From the NCBI GenBank assembly GCA_965364735.1, contig CBDTYW010000012.1:1-29074 (forward strand): a stretch of DNA of 29,074 nt, read 5' to 3'. The notes beneath the pieces are model-generated. The model was not told the DNA's origin. It saw nothing but the letters and a program-made list of their open reading frames with translations, and did no database searches. Origin of the DNA: CBDTYW01 sp965364735 (GTDB lineage: Bacteria; Actinomycetota; Nitriliruptoria; Nitriliruptorales; Nitriliruptoraceae). Made by a program: the position numbers and the translations under genes. Shown one piece after another: positions 6,995 through 15,556 of the stretch. The first letter of the stretch is position 1. Every line of letters begins with the position of its first letter.

Positions 6995-9900
6995 ATGGCG
7001 ACGGCATCTCCACTCACACGGCTCGAGATGTCGGGACTGATCGGGATGCTGTTCCGCGGGGGGCGGGCCATGAGGATGCTGGCGGTCGTCACCTTGGCCG
7101 CAACCGCCCTGGTCGTGATGCCCGCGACGCCTGCGCTGGCCCACACGACGTCCATCGGCTATGAGAACGCCGGGCCGGGATCGATCACGTTCTGGTTCGG
7201 TTCCTACCACACGGGCACGAGCTTCACCGAGGGTTCGTTCAACATCGTCGGCATCAACGGGAACACCTACCCGTCGTCCACGGTGTCGTTCAACCTCGTC
7301 TCGCACACCAAGCCGGCCGGACTCGTCGACTGCGACACCAACTACTACGCCAGCTACAGCACTGGGCTGTCGTGCACTGAGTCCATTTCCACGGTGACCG
7401 TCTGGCAGGGAGTCACGTTCAACGGGTTGCAGCCGGGTGACTACCAGTTCTCCTACATCCCGCAGCAGTACCCAACCCAGAACTGGGCCCCCATCAACTC
7501 TTCGATCCAGTCTTCGACGCTCTCGATCACCGGCGAGCAACTGGGCCTGACCACCGCGAAGGCCGGTCCCGATCAGTCCGTGTTCGTCTCCCAGACCGTG
7601 ACGTTGGATGGCAGCCAGAGCACGGACTCCGAGGGCGACCCGCTGGCCTACTCATGGACGCAGACCGCGGGCACCCCGGTGACGCTGTCGGACCCCACCG
7701 CGGTCCAGCCGACGTTCACGGCGCCTGCGGTCGCCGGAGCGACGCTGACCTTCGACCTGATGGTCGCTGCAGGCCCACGATCCGACACCGACTCCGTCGA
7801 CATCAGCGTCCTCTCGCTCCCGCCGACCGCCGATGCCGGCGGCCCCTACAGCGGGAACGAAGGTGCGGCCATCACGCTGAGCGGCGCAAGCGCGGCTGAT
7901 CCTGAGGGCGACACGTTGGCGCTGGCCTGGACGGTGGACTCGGCCGGATGTGCGTTCTCCGACGCTTCGGCGCTGAACCCCGATCTCACCTGCAACGACG
8001 ACGGCACCTACACGGCCACGTTGTCGGTGACGGACTCCACGAGCCCCCCGTCGGTCACCAGCCAGGCCACCGTCATCGTGTCCAACGTGGCTCCGACGGC
8101 GACGTTCGTCGACAACGGGCCCGTGGATGAGGGCGCGAGCTTCACGTTGTCGCTGACGAACCCGTCGGACCCGTCGACGGCTGACACCTCCGCTGGGTTC
8201 ACCCACCGCTTCGACTGCGGTGACGGGTTGGGATTCAGCGCCTGGGCGTCGACGAACACCCGGTCGTGCCCGACGACCGACAACGCTGCACGCAGCGTTG
8301 CTGGGGAGATCCGTGACCCGGACCTCGATGCGACGGGTTCCACCGGTTCGGTGGTCGTCGGCAACGTGGCACCTGTCGTCGATGCAGGCGCCGACCAGTC
8401 GGCTGACGAGGACGTCGAGGTCAGCCTCGACCCCTCCACCTTCACCGATGCCGGTACGGCCGACACGCACACCGCCACGGTGGACTGGGGCGACGGCACC
8501 GCCATCGAGGCGGGCACCGTGACGGCGGGCGGCGTGGTCTCCGGCGGGGGCACGGTGTACGTCGTGCAGATCGACGGCCGAGTCGTGTCCGTTGACCCCA
8601 CGACGGGCGCCCAGACGCTCGTGAGCAGCGGAGCCGTGGTTGGCAGTGGCTACGGGCTGGCGCTCGATGAGGCAACCAACGAGCTGTTCGTGGCGGATTG
8701 GTCGGGCCGGGTGTACCAGGTGGACATCGCGACGGGCACCGAGACGCTGCTCGCCAGCGGCGGGTTGCTCGCCGGCACGTGGGGCATCGCAGTCGAGGCC
8801 AGCGGCGACATCGTCACCGCCAACCGTCACGGCTCAGGGGGGGTGGTGCGTATTGACCGCACCACTGGCGCGCAGTCGCTCGTCGCGTCGATCTCTGGCC
8901 TGTACGCCGGGCTGGCAGTTGAAGCCGATGGGCACATCCTTGTGGCCTCTGATTCGTCCCAGTCGATCCTCCGGGTCGACCCGGTGAGCGGGGCGACGAG
9001 CACGCTGGCCACGGGCATCCTCAGCGGGGGCGGCCTCACGGTCGACGCCTCAGGTGATGTCTTCGTCGTCGAGCGGGGCAGGTCGGGTCAGATCACGCAG
9101 ATCGACCCGGAGACGGGGGCCACGACCGTGGTGTCACCCGGCTCTTCTCTGGTCAGCGGCTGTTCGTACGGGCTCGCGGCAGGCAGTGGTGAGCTGTACA
9201 CGACGGAATACTGCTCCGGCCTGCTCGCAGCGACCGATGCCTCCGACGGCACGCAGACGCTGGTCACCTCCGGCGACAACATCACGAGTTATGGGCCGCT
9301 GAGCGTCGCGACCGTCTCGGGCAGCAACGGGCCGGGCACGGTCGACGGGTCCCACACGTACGACGATGGCGGCGTCTACACGGTTGAGGTGTGCGCCGTC
9401 GATGACGATGGCGGCATCGGCTGCGACACGTTGACGATGTCCATCAACTCCCTCAACGACCCGCCGACGACTGATGCCGGTGGTCCCTACAGCGGCAACG
9501 AGGGCTCCCCGATCTCTCTGAGCGGCGCGGCGGTGTCCGATCCTGACGGGGACGCGTTGACCTTGCTGTGGACGGTTGACTCTCCAGCGTGTGCGTTCTC
9601 CGACGCGTCAGCGCTCAACCCTGAACTGACCTGCGATGACGAAGGCAGCGCCACGGTCACGCTGTCGGCCGACGACGGCACGGCCGCACCGGTCACCAAC
9701 GATGCCGCCGTCACCGTGTCCAACGTCGCCCCGACCGGCGTCGACGACGCAGACGTCACGGACGAGGAATCCTCCGTGACCACGGTCAACGTGTTGTTCA
9801 ACGACACGGATCCGGGCCTCGACACCCTGAGCGTGTCGAGCGCCGATGCGACGTCAACGAGCGGCGGAACGGTCACCGACAACGGTGACGGCACCTTCGA

Positions 9901-12900
9901 GTACGACCCGAACGGACAGTTCGAGGGGCTGGCAGCAGGCCAGTCAACCACCGACACGTTCAGCTACACCGTGACCGACGGGGACGGCGGGTTCGACACC
10001 GCGACGGTGACGATGACGGTGAACGGCGTCAACGACGCGCCGACCGCGTCGGCGACGGGAGACACCGTCGACGAGGACGGGACCGCGACCGTGTCGCTGA
10101 CCATCGGTGACCCCGACGGCGACGATCCCCTCGACGTCGACGTCGACTGGGGCGAAGGGCCCGTGCAGAGCTACTCGCTCAGCGCTGGCGTTCACGACCT
10201 GACGCACAAGTACCTGGACGACAACCCGACGGGGACGGCGTCGGATGACTACACGGTCGCCATCGATGTGTCCGATGGCAGCGCCACGGCGTCCACTTCT
10301 GCGACGGTCACGGTCGACAACGTCGATCCGGTGCTGCTGGGTGGGGGCGGCGTTGCCGACCTGAACACGTGGACGGCTGAGGGCGGGAGCTCGAACTGGC
10401 AGGTCTCGGCTCTCGGCGACACCGTGGTGCAGACGGTCAACGGCAACGCCACGGTCTTCTACAGCGACTTCGACGTGTTCGGCAAGGCGCTCGCGGGCAA
10501 GGCGAAGGTCGAGACCTCCGGTGACGACGACTTCTTCGGGTTCGTGATCGGGTTCGCGCCCGGCGACCTGACCAACCCTGCCTCCGACTTCTTGCTCGTG
10601 GACTGGAAGCAGCTGGATCAGAGCGGAGCACCGAGGGGGCTTGCGGTCTCGCGGGTGAAGGGCGCCGGGAGCCTCGGTGCCTATGGGCACTACTGGAACC
10701 ACAACGGTCCGGTCACCGAGCTGCAGCGCGCGGCGACGCTCGGGTCGACGGGCTGGGGCGACTTCGTCGAGTACGACTTCGATTTCGAGTATGACGCCGC
10801 CCGTCTGAAGGTGTTCGTGAACGGGACGTTGGAGCTCGATGTCGCAGCGCCCGGTGGCGATCCGTTCCCGGACGGCCGTCTCGGGTTCTACAACTTGTCG
10901 CAGGGCAACGTGCGCTACACCGGCTTGTCGATCTCCGGCATCCTCGGGGACGAGGGATCCCCGATCGCCGTCGGTCGGACGCTGACGGACGTCGGCACCG
11001 AAGACACCCACACGGGATCCGTGGCGTGGGGTGACAGCACGTCATCGGCAGCGACGATCGGGGCAGGGACGCTGTCGGCGTCGCACACCTACGACGACAA
11101 CGGCACGTACTCGGTGGCCATCTCGCTGACTGACGACGACACCGGTGCGGCAGGTGAGACGATCGACGCGGTGATCCGCAACGTCGCTCCGACGGCGACG
11201 TTCGGCAACGACGGTCCGGTCAACGAGGGTTCGGGCTTCACGCTCGATCTGTCGGGGCCGTCGGATCCGTCGGTGGCTGACACGACGGCCGGGTTCCAGT
11301 ATCGGTTCGACTGCGGCGACGGGTCCGGGTTCGGAGCTTGGTCGACGTCGAGCAGCCAGGTGTGCTCGACCGACGACAACGGCACGCGCAACGTGGCTGG
11401 TGAGATCCGCGACAAGGACCTCGGCTCGACGGGCTACACCGACACGGTGACCATCGACAACGTGGCGCCGACGGCGACGTTCAGTGACGACGGTCCGGTC
11501 AACGAGGGTTCGGGCTTCACGATCGATCTGACGGGTCCGTCGGATCCGTCGGTGGCTGACACGACGGCCGGGTTCCAGTACCGGTTCGACTGCGGCGACG
11601 GGGCCGGGTTCGGAGCCTGGTCGGCGTCGAGCAGCCAGGTGTGCTCGACCGACGACAACGGCACGCGCAACGTGGCTGGTGAGATCCGCGACAAGGACCT
11701 CGGCACGACGGGCTACGCAAGCACGGTGGGCGTCGACAACGTGGCGCCGAGCGTGGGTGCGGGTGAGGACCAGGCGACGGATGAGGGGACCAGCGTGGCG
11801 CTGGCTCCGGCGACGTTCGGCGATGTGGGCAGTGCGGACACCCACACGGCCACGGTCGATTGGGGTGATGGCACGGCCGTTGAGGTCGGGTCGGCGACCG
11901 CGGGTGGCACGGTGGACGGTTCGCACACCTACGCCGATGACGGGGCGTACATCGTGACGGTGTGTGTGGAGGATGACGACCTGGCCGAGACGTGTGACGT
12001 GTTGACGGTGACGGTTGGCAACGTGGTTCCGGTGGTGGAGCCGGGTGCGGATCAGGGCACGGATGAGGGCACGAGCATCTCGTTGGATCCGGCGAGCTTC
12101 TCCGATGCGGGTACCGCTGACACGCACACTGCGACGATCGACTGGGGCGATGGTTCTGCTCTGGCGGTCGGCTCGGTGAGTGAGTCGCCGAGTGGTCCTC
12201 CGGGATCGACCACGCCGGCTGTGGGGACGGTTGACGGTTCGCACGCCTACGACGACAACGGGGCCTACACGGTGACGGTCTGCGTGACCGACGACGACGC
12301 AGGTCAGGCGTGTGACACGTTGACGGTGACGGTCGACAACGTCGCCCCGACGGTCACCCTGACCGGCTCGACGACGGCCAACGAGTCCGAGACGCACAGC
12401 TACGCATTCACGGCCACGGACCCGGGCGACGACACGTTCGCGCTCGACGCCCAGACGTGCGGCACTGCGGGCAGCCTCTCGAACGCGACGTTCGACCCGG
12501 CGACCGGAGCCGGCAGCTTCGACTGCCTCTTCCCGGACGGTCCGGCGAGCAGCGTGGCGGCCGTGACGATCAGCGATGACGATGGTGGCGTGAGCAACAC
12601 CAGCACCGTGACCGTCGAGATCGCGAACGTTGCGCCGACGGTCGGTGCGGACTCCGCGAACATCCAGGTGGACGAGGGTTCCTCGACCGCGAACTCCGGC
12701 ACGTTCGGTGACGTCGGCGACGACACGGTGGCGATCACCGTGTCGATCGGTGACGTGACGCAGAACGATGATGACGGCACTTGGGCATGGACCCACACGC
12801 CAGCTGACGGTCCTGACGATTCGCAGACGGTGACGGTCACCGCGACGGACTCCGACGGTGCAGTTACCACGACCACGTTCGACCTCATCGTCGACAACGT

Positions 12901-13678
12901 GGCGCCGAGCGTCGACGCCGGTGCCGATCAGTCGACCTGGTTCGGCGACACCGTGACGCTGGACGCCTCGTTCGACGACCCGGGCCCGGACGCTCCGTGG
13001 ACGGCAGTCGTTGACTGGGGCGATGGCTCCCCGGCGGACGTCACCAGCCATTCCGCGACCGGCGCGGTGGCCGGCTCCCACGTCTACCTGTCGCTTGGCG
13101 ACCAGACGGTGGAGGTCTGCGTGACCGACGCCGACGGCGCGGAGACCTGCGACACGATGACGGTCTCGATGGACGACCTGCGGGCACGCAAGCAGGCCGT
13201 GCGTGACGAGCTCGCTGGCATGTCCACGGGCGACAAGAAGGACGACAAGCGCATCGAGAAGGCGGTCGAGGATCTCGATCAGAGCCTCGAGGCGGACCTC
13301 TGGGTCGACGGCAACCACCTTGACCCGAAGCACGGCGACCGGGTGCTCAAGGACGAGCGCCAGGCGGTGATGGACCTCGAGAAGGTCGAGTCCGTCGACA
13401 TGTCGGACGCAATCGCCGAGCTGGTGAGGATCGACCGGACCCTGGCGCTGATCGAGATCGTGGAGGCGACGGCGCAGATCGCCGCGTCGAACGGTGACGC
13501 CAAGTACCTGAGGAAGGCGGAGGACAACCTGGCCGACGCCGAAGAGCACTTCCTCGAGGGCGACGCCGAAGATGCAGGCGGAGATCCGGTGAAGGCCATC
13601 CAGGAGTACCGCAAGGCCTGGGACGACGCGTTGAAGGCCAAGAAGGACGAGGCCAAGGCAGCCGACAAGGCCAGCTGA
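6995..13678 (+). CDS. Giant secreted multi-PKD protein with inserted beta-propeller and thrombospondin-C-like domains
   Basis: This protein of about 2,227 residues has a signal peptide (hydrophobic core MLAVVTLAATALVVM, predicted cleavage after PALA near 7142). I use ATG 6995 with GAGGA upstream; ATG 7070 would give a shorter, cleaner signal peptide. In order it has an N-terminal unknown domain (7143-7550), PKD-like domains with VDWGDGT cores and NVAP linkers (7558 onward), a six-repeat beta-propeller of about 42-residue blades (8545-9336), a cadherin/VCBS-like domain (9736-10040), a thrombospondin C-terminal-like domain (10351-10945; DDDFFGFVIGF, then WKQLDQ), two near-identical 93-residue units (11192-11749), more PKD domains to about 13170, and a charged helical C-terminus (13171-13675) containing LWVDGNHLDPKHG. 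No sortase motif or C-terminal membrane anchor is present, so the protein is probably released or non-covalently attached. A role in adhesion or matrix binding is inferred. Confidence 0.9.
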   Translation: MATASPLTRLEMSGLIGMLFRGGRAMRMLAVVTLAATALVVMPATPALAHTTSIGYENAGPGSITFWFGSYHTGTSFTEGSFNIVGINGNTYPSSTVSFNLVSHTKPAGLVDCDTNYYASYSTGLSCTESISTVTVWQGVTFNGLQPGDYQFSYIPQQYPTQNWAPINSSIQSSTLSITGEQLGLTTAKAGPDQSVFVSQTVTLDGSQSTDSEGDPLAYSWTQTAGTPVTLSDPTAVQPTFTAPAVAGATLTFDLMVAAGPRSDTDSVDISVLSLPPTADAGGPYSGNEGAAITLSGASAADPEGDTLALAWTVDSAGCAFSDASALNPDLTCNDDGTYTATLSVTDSTSPPSVTSQATVIVSNVAPTATFVDNGPVDEGASFTLSLTNPSDPSTADTSAGFTHRFDCGDGLGFSAWASTNTRSCPTTDNAARSVAGEIRDPDLDATGSTGSVVVGNVAPVVDAGADQSADEDVEVSLDPSTFTDAGTADTHTATVDWGDGTAIEAGTVTAGGVVSGGGTVYVVQIDGRVVSVDPTTGAQTLVSSGAVVGSGYGLALDEATNELFVADWSGRVYQVDIATGTETLLASGGLLAGTWGIAVEASGDIVTANRHGSGGVVRIDRTTGAQSLVASISGLYAGLAVEADGHILVASDSSQSILRVDPVSGATSTLATGILSGGGLTVDASGDVFVVERGRSGQITQIDPETGATTVVSPGSSLVSGCSYGLAAGSGELYTTEYCSGLLAATDASDGTQTLVTSGDNITSYGPLSVATVSGSNGPGTVDGSHTYDDGGVYTVEVCAVDDDGGIGCDTLTMSINSLNDPPTTDAGGPYSGNEGSPISLSGAAVSDPDGDALTLLWTVDSPACAFSDASALNPELTCDDEGSATVTLSADDGTAAPVTNDAAVTVSNVAPTGVDDADVTDEESSVTTVNVLFNDTDPGLDTLSVSSADATSTSGGTVTDNGDGTFEYDPNGQFEGLAAGQSTTDTFSYTVTDGDGGFDTATVTMTVNGVNDAPTASATGDTVDEDGTATVSLTIGDPDGDDPLDVDVDWGEGPVQSYSLSAGVHDLTHKYLDDNPTGTASDDYTVAIDVSDGSATASTSATVTVDNVDPVLLGGGGVADLNTWTAEGGSSNWQVSALGDTVVQTVNGNATVFYSDFDVFGKALAGKAKVETSGDDDFFGFVIGFAPGDLTNPASDFLLVDWKQLDQSGAPRGLAVSRVKGAGSLGAYGHYWNHNGPVTELQRAATLGSTGWGDFVEYDFDFEYDAARLKVFVNGTLELDVAAPGGDPFPDGRLGFYNLSQGNVRYTGLSISGILGDEGSPIAVGRTLTDVGTEDTHTGSVAWGDSTSSAATIGAGTLSASHTYDDNGTYSVAISLTDDDTGAAGETIDAVIRNVAPTATFGNDGPVNEGSGFTLDLSGPSDPSVADTTAGFQYRFDCGDGSGFGAWSTSSSQVCSTDDNGTRNVAGEIRDKDLGSTGYTDTVTIDNVAPTATFSDDGPVNEGSGFTIDLTGPSDPSVADTTAGFQYRFDCGDGAGFGAWSASSSQVCSTDDNGTRNVAGEIRDKDLGTTGYASTVGVDNVAPSVGAGEDQATDEGTSVALAPATFGDVGSADTHTATVDWGDGTAVEVGSATAGGTVDGSHTYADDGAYIVTVCVEDDDLAETCDVLTVTVGNVVPVVEPGADQGTDEGTSISLDPASFSDAGTADTHTATIDWGDGSALAVGSVSESPSGPPGSTTPAVGTVDGSHAYDDNGAYTVTVCVTDDDAGQACDTLTVTVDNVAPTVTLTGSTTANESETHSYAFTATDPGDDTFALDAQTCGTAGSLSNATFDPATGAGSFDCLFPDGPASSVAAVTISDDDGGVSNTSTVTVEIANVAPTVGADSANIQVDEGSSTANSGTFGDVGDDTVAITVSIGDVTQNDDDGTWAWTHTPADGPDDSQTVTVTATDSDGAVTTTTFDLIVDNVAPSVDAGADQSTWFGDTVTLDASFDDPGPDAPWTAVVDWGDGSPADVTSHSATGAVAGSHVYLSLGDQTVEVCVTDADGAETCDTMTVSMDDLRARKQAVRDELAGMSTGDKKDDKRIEKAVEDLDQSLEADLWVDGNHLDPKHGDRVLKDERQAVMDLEKVESVDMSDAIAELVRIDRTLALIEIVEATAQIAASNGDAKYLRKAEDNLADAEEHFLEGDAEDAGGDPVKAIQEYRKAWDDALKAKKDEAKAADKAS
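11192..11749 (+). repeat. Two tandem near-identical 279-bp units inside the PKD gene
   Basis: The segment beginning near 11192 is repeated starting near 11471 with a period of exactly 279 bases (93 codons). Only scattered substitutions separate the two copies, including long identical runs over the DKDLG and GEIRDKD coding parts. A third, much more diverged copy of the same domain lies at about 8092-8370. The in-frame period keeps the reading frame, so this is a recent domain duplication that could expand or contract by recombination. Confidence 0.9.
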
Positions 13679-13692
13679 TTGCGGCTGTTGAT

Positions 13693-13723
13693 GGAGGGCC
13701 CGCTCCCACGGAGCGGGCCCTCC
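13693..13723. terminator. Strong hairpin terminator after the giant PKD gene
   Basis: The arms GGAGGGCCCGCTCC (13693-13706) and GGAGCGGGCCCTCC (13710-13723) pair perfectly over 14 bases around a CAC loop, beginning 14 bases after the stop codon. No T-run follows, which is common for actinobacterial terminators. It lies between convergent genes, so it may also stop transcripts of the thioesterase gene from the other side. Confidence 0.88.
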
Positions 13724-13787
13724 GTCATCCCAAGAGCCGGCGGTTGGTCCGGAGCATCGTCGATCAGCCCCGCGGTGGCCTGGTCGA

Positions 13788-14246
13788 TCAGTCCCGCGGT
13801 GGCTTGATGGTGATCGTGCCCTGCGCCATCGCCACGAGCGCGTCACCTTCGTGGACCTCGACGCGGACGACCGCGGCGCCGCGCGTCCGGCTGACGATCA
13901 CCGCGGTCCCTTCGACCGGTCCCGTGCGGACCGCCTTCGTCAGGTTGATCGTGAACGAGGTGGTCGCAGCCCAGGATCCCGGCGCCATCGACGGGTAGAG
14001 CACCGCGCCGAGGAGATGGTCGACGAGCGCTGCCGCAGCACCGCCGTGGAGGGTGCCGAACGAGTTCTTGGTCCGGTCGTCGAGCGGCATGGTGGCCCGC
14101 ATCCAGCCACGCCCCGCATCACTGATGCGGATGCCAAGGGCGTTCGCAAGCCCGGGATGCGGGTCGTGGCCGACCATCCGCTCGGCGAGTCCTTCGACGA
14201 GGTCCGGGAGCTCGGCAGGGCTCACCGGGACGTGGGGGCGGTGCAT
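13788..14246 (-). CDS. Hotdog-fold thioesterase, PaaI-like
   Basis: The protein has about 152 residues from ATG 14246, which has GGAG about six bases upstream. The core motif NSFGTLHGGAAAALVDHLLG matches the HGG-containing hotdog helix of PaaI/YdiI-type acyl-CoA thioesterases, with Asp where many relatives have Glu as the catalytic acid. The second half (TTSFTINLTKAVRTGPVEG, then EGDALVAMAQGTITI) fits the remaining strands of the fold. The reaction would be hydrolysis of an aromatic or medium-chain acyl-CoA. The gene is divergent from recA and convergent with the giant PKD gene. An in-frame upstream extension to 14402 exists but lacks family similarity. Confidence 0.87.
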   Translation of the reverse strand: MHRPHVPVSPAELPDLVEGLAERMVGHDPHPGLANALGIRISDAGRGWMRATMPLDDRTKNSFGTLHGGAAAALVDHLLGAVLYPSMAPGSWAATTSFTINLTKAVRTGPVEGTAVIVSRTRGAAVVRVEVHEGDALVAMAQGTITIKPPRD

Positions 14247-14402
14247 CTGGGGCTCCGGATCGACGGGCCTCGAGCCTACCCATGAGCGGCCGAACTGGAA
14301 CGTGTTCCACCTTCGGGTCGCCTGACTCTGGGGGAGTTGTCCACAGATGTGTTCGACCTCCACCACGATGTCACAGTCGTGCGGCATCATGGGGTCACCC
14401 AC

Positions 14403-14416
14403 CGAACGGGCGTACG
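14403..14416 (+). promoter_or_regulatory. Candidate LexA (SOS) box upstream of recA
   Basis: CGAACGGGCGTACG agrees with the Gram-positive/actinobacterial LexA consensus CGAACRNRYGTTYG at every position but one (A for T in the second half). It sits about 37 bases upstream of the recA start, where a repressor would block transcription. It overlaps a perfect inverted repeat, CCGAACGG (14402-14409) with CCGTTCGG (14421-14428), which could fold in the leader RNA. A second imperfect palindrome, GGAACGTGTTCC, lies at 14297-14308. Confidence 0.5.
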
Positions 14417-14452
14417 AGTGCCGTTCGGGCTGTCGAGACGAAGAGCATCAAC

Positions 14453-15556
14453 GTGGCTGCCAAGAAGACCCCCAAGACCGACCCGATGGCCGCTGCGCTG
14501 CAGTCCGCCATGGACTCCATCGCCAAGGATTTCGGCGACGAGGCGCTGCAGCGCATGGGTGACGCTCCGCGGCGTCAGGTGGAGCCCTACCCGACAGGGG
14601 TGCTCGCTTACGACCAGGCCCTCGGAATCGGTGGGTTCGCCAGAGGCCGCATCGTCGAGGTCTACGGCAACGAGGGCTCGGGCAAGACCACCCTCACGCT
14701 GCACGCCATCGCCGAGACGCAGCGCAACGGTGGGCTCTGTGCCTTCATCGACGCGGAGCACGCGCTCGACCCGGACTACGCGCAGGCCATCGGTGTCGAC
14801 ACGGACAGCCTGCTGCTCTCGCAGCCCGACTACGGCGAGCAGGGCCTCGAGATCGCTTCACGGCTCGCAAAGTCCGGCGCAGTCTCGCTGATCGTCGTCG
14901 ACTCCGTCGCGGCGCTGATCCCGCGGTCCGAGATCGAGGGCGAGATCGGCGACCAGCACGTCGGTCGTCAGGCCCGGATGATGTCGCAGGCGCTGCGGAC
15001 GCTTGCCGGTTCGCTCAACCGCTCGCACACCACGATCCTGTTCATCAACCAGATCCGTGAGAAGATCGGCGTGAAGTTCGGCTCGCCGCTGACGACCCCC
15101 GGTGGGCGAGCGCTCAAGTTCTATGCCTCCCAGCGCGTCGAGGTGGCGCGCATCCAGACCCTGAAGAAGGGCGAGGAGGCGTACGGGACGCGCGTGCAGA
15201 TCAAGGTCGTGAAGAACAAGGTTGCGAGCCCCTTCAAGAAGGCCACGGCCACCAACATCTTCGGGCTGGGGCTGGACCGTGAGGCGAACCTGATCACGCT
15301 CGCCGCAGATCACGGGATCTTCAAGAAGTCCGGGTCGTGGTTCAAGTACCAGGGCGAGAACTTCGCCAACGGCGAGGTCAACGCTCGAGAGCACCTGCTC
15401 GAGCACCCGGAGATGACACTCGAGGTGGAGCTGCTCGTCAAGCAGGCCATGGGCATCATCCCAGCTGACGACGAGGTCGTTGAGGGTGGGGTCGTCGTCG
15501 ATGCCGACGGCCGCTCCGTGGACAAGCTCACCGGCGAGCTCGTCGACGCCAAGTGA
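14453..15556 (+). CDS. recA: RecA recombinase
   Basis: The protein has 367 residues from GTG 14453. It is the DNA-dependent ATPase that forms filaments on single-stranded DNA, pairs homologous strands and triggers LexA self-cleavage. The family features are present in order: the P-loop GNEGSGKTT, DAEHALDP, the Walker B stretch LIVVDSVAALIPR, loop L1 (EIEGEIGDQHVGRQARMMSQ), NQIREKIGVKFG, loop L2 and ALKFYASQRVEV. Two points are unusual. The P-loop reads GNEGSGKTT where GPESSGKTT is standard, and loop L2 reads GSPLTTPGG where E. coli has NPETTTGG, so the L2 glutamate is a leucine. The C-terminal tail is less acidic than in E. coli. Its stop overlaps the start of the next gene (GTGA), and a candidate LexA box lies upstream. 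Confidence 0.97.
   Translation: MAAKKTPKTDPMAAALQSAMDSIAKDFGDEALQRMGDAPRRQVEPYPTGVLAYDQALGIGGFARGRIVEVYGNEGSGKTTLTLHAIAETQRNGGLCAFIDAEHALDPDYAQAIGVDTDSLLLSQPDYGEQGLEIASRLAKSGAVSLIVVDSVAALIPRSEIEGEIGDQHVGRQARMMSQALRTLAGSLNRSHTTILFINQIREKIGVKFGSPLTTPGGRALKFYASQRVEVARIQTLKKGEEAYGTRVQIKVVKNKVASPFKKATATNIFGLGLDREANLITLAADHGIFKKSGSWFKYQGENFANGEVNAREHLLEHPEMTLEVELLVKQAMGIIPADDEVVEGGVVVDADGRSVDKLTGELVDAK

Noticed and set aside
11042..13846. 934-residue open frame antisense to the giant PKD gene
   Set aside because: The frame is open because of codon bias opposite repeated PKD coding. Its translation is Arg/His/Val-rich with no domain, and the sense strand has a signal peptide and clear domains.
14247..14402. 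Upstream extension of the thioesterase gene to 14402
   Set aside because: The extra 52 residues show no family similarity and overlap the recA control region.
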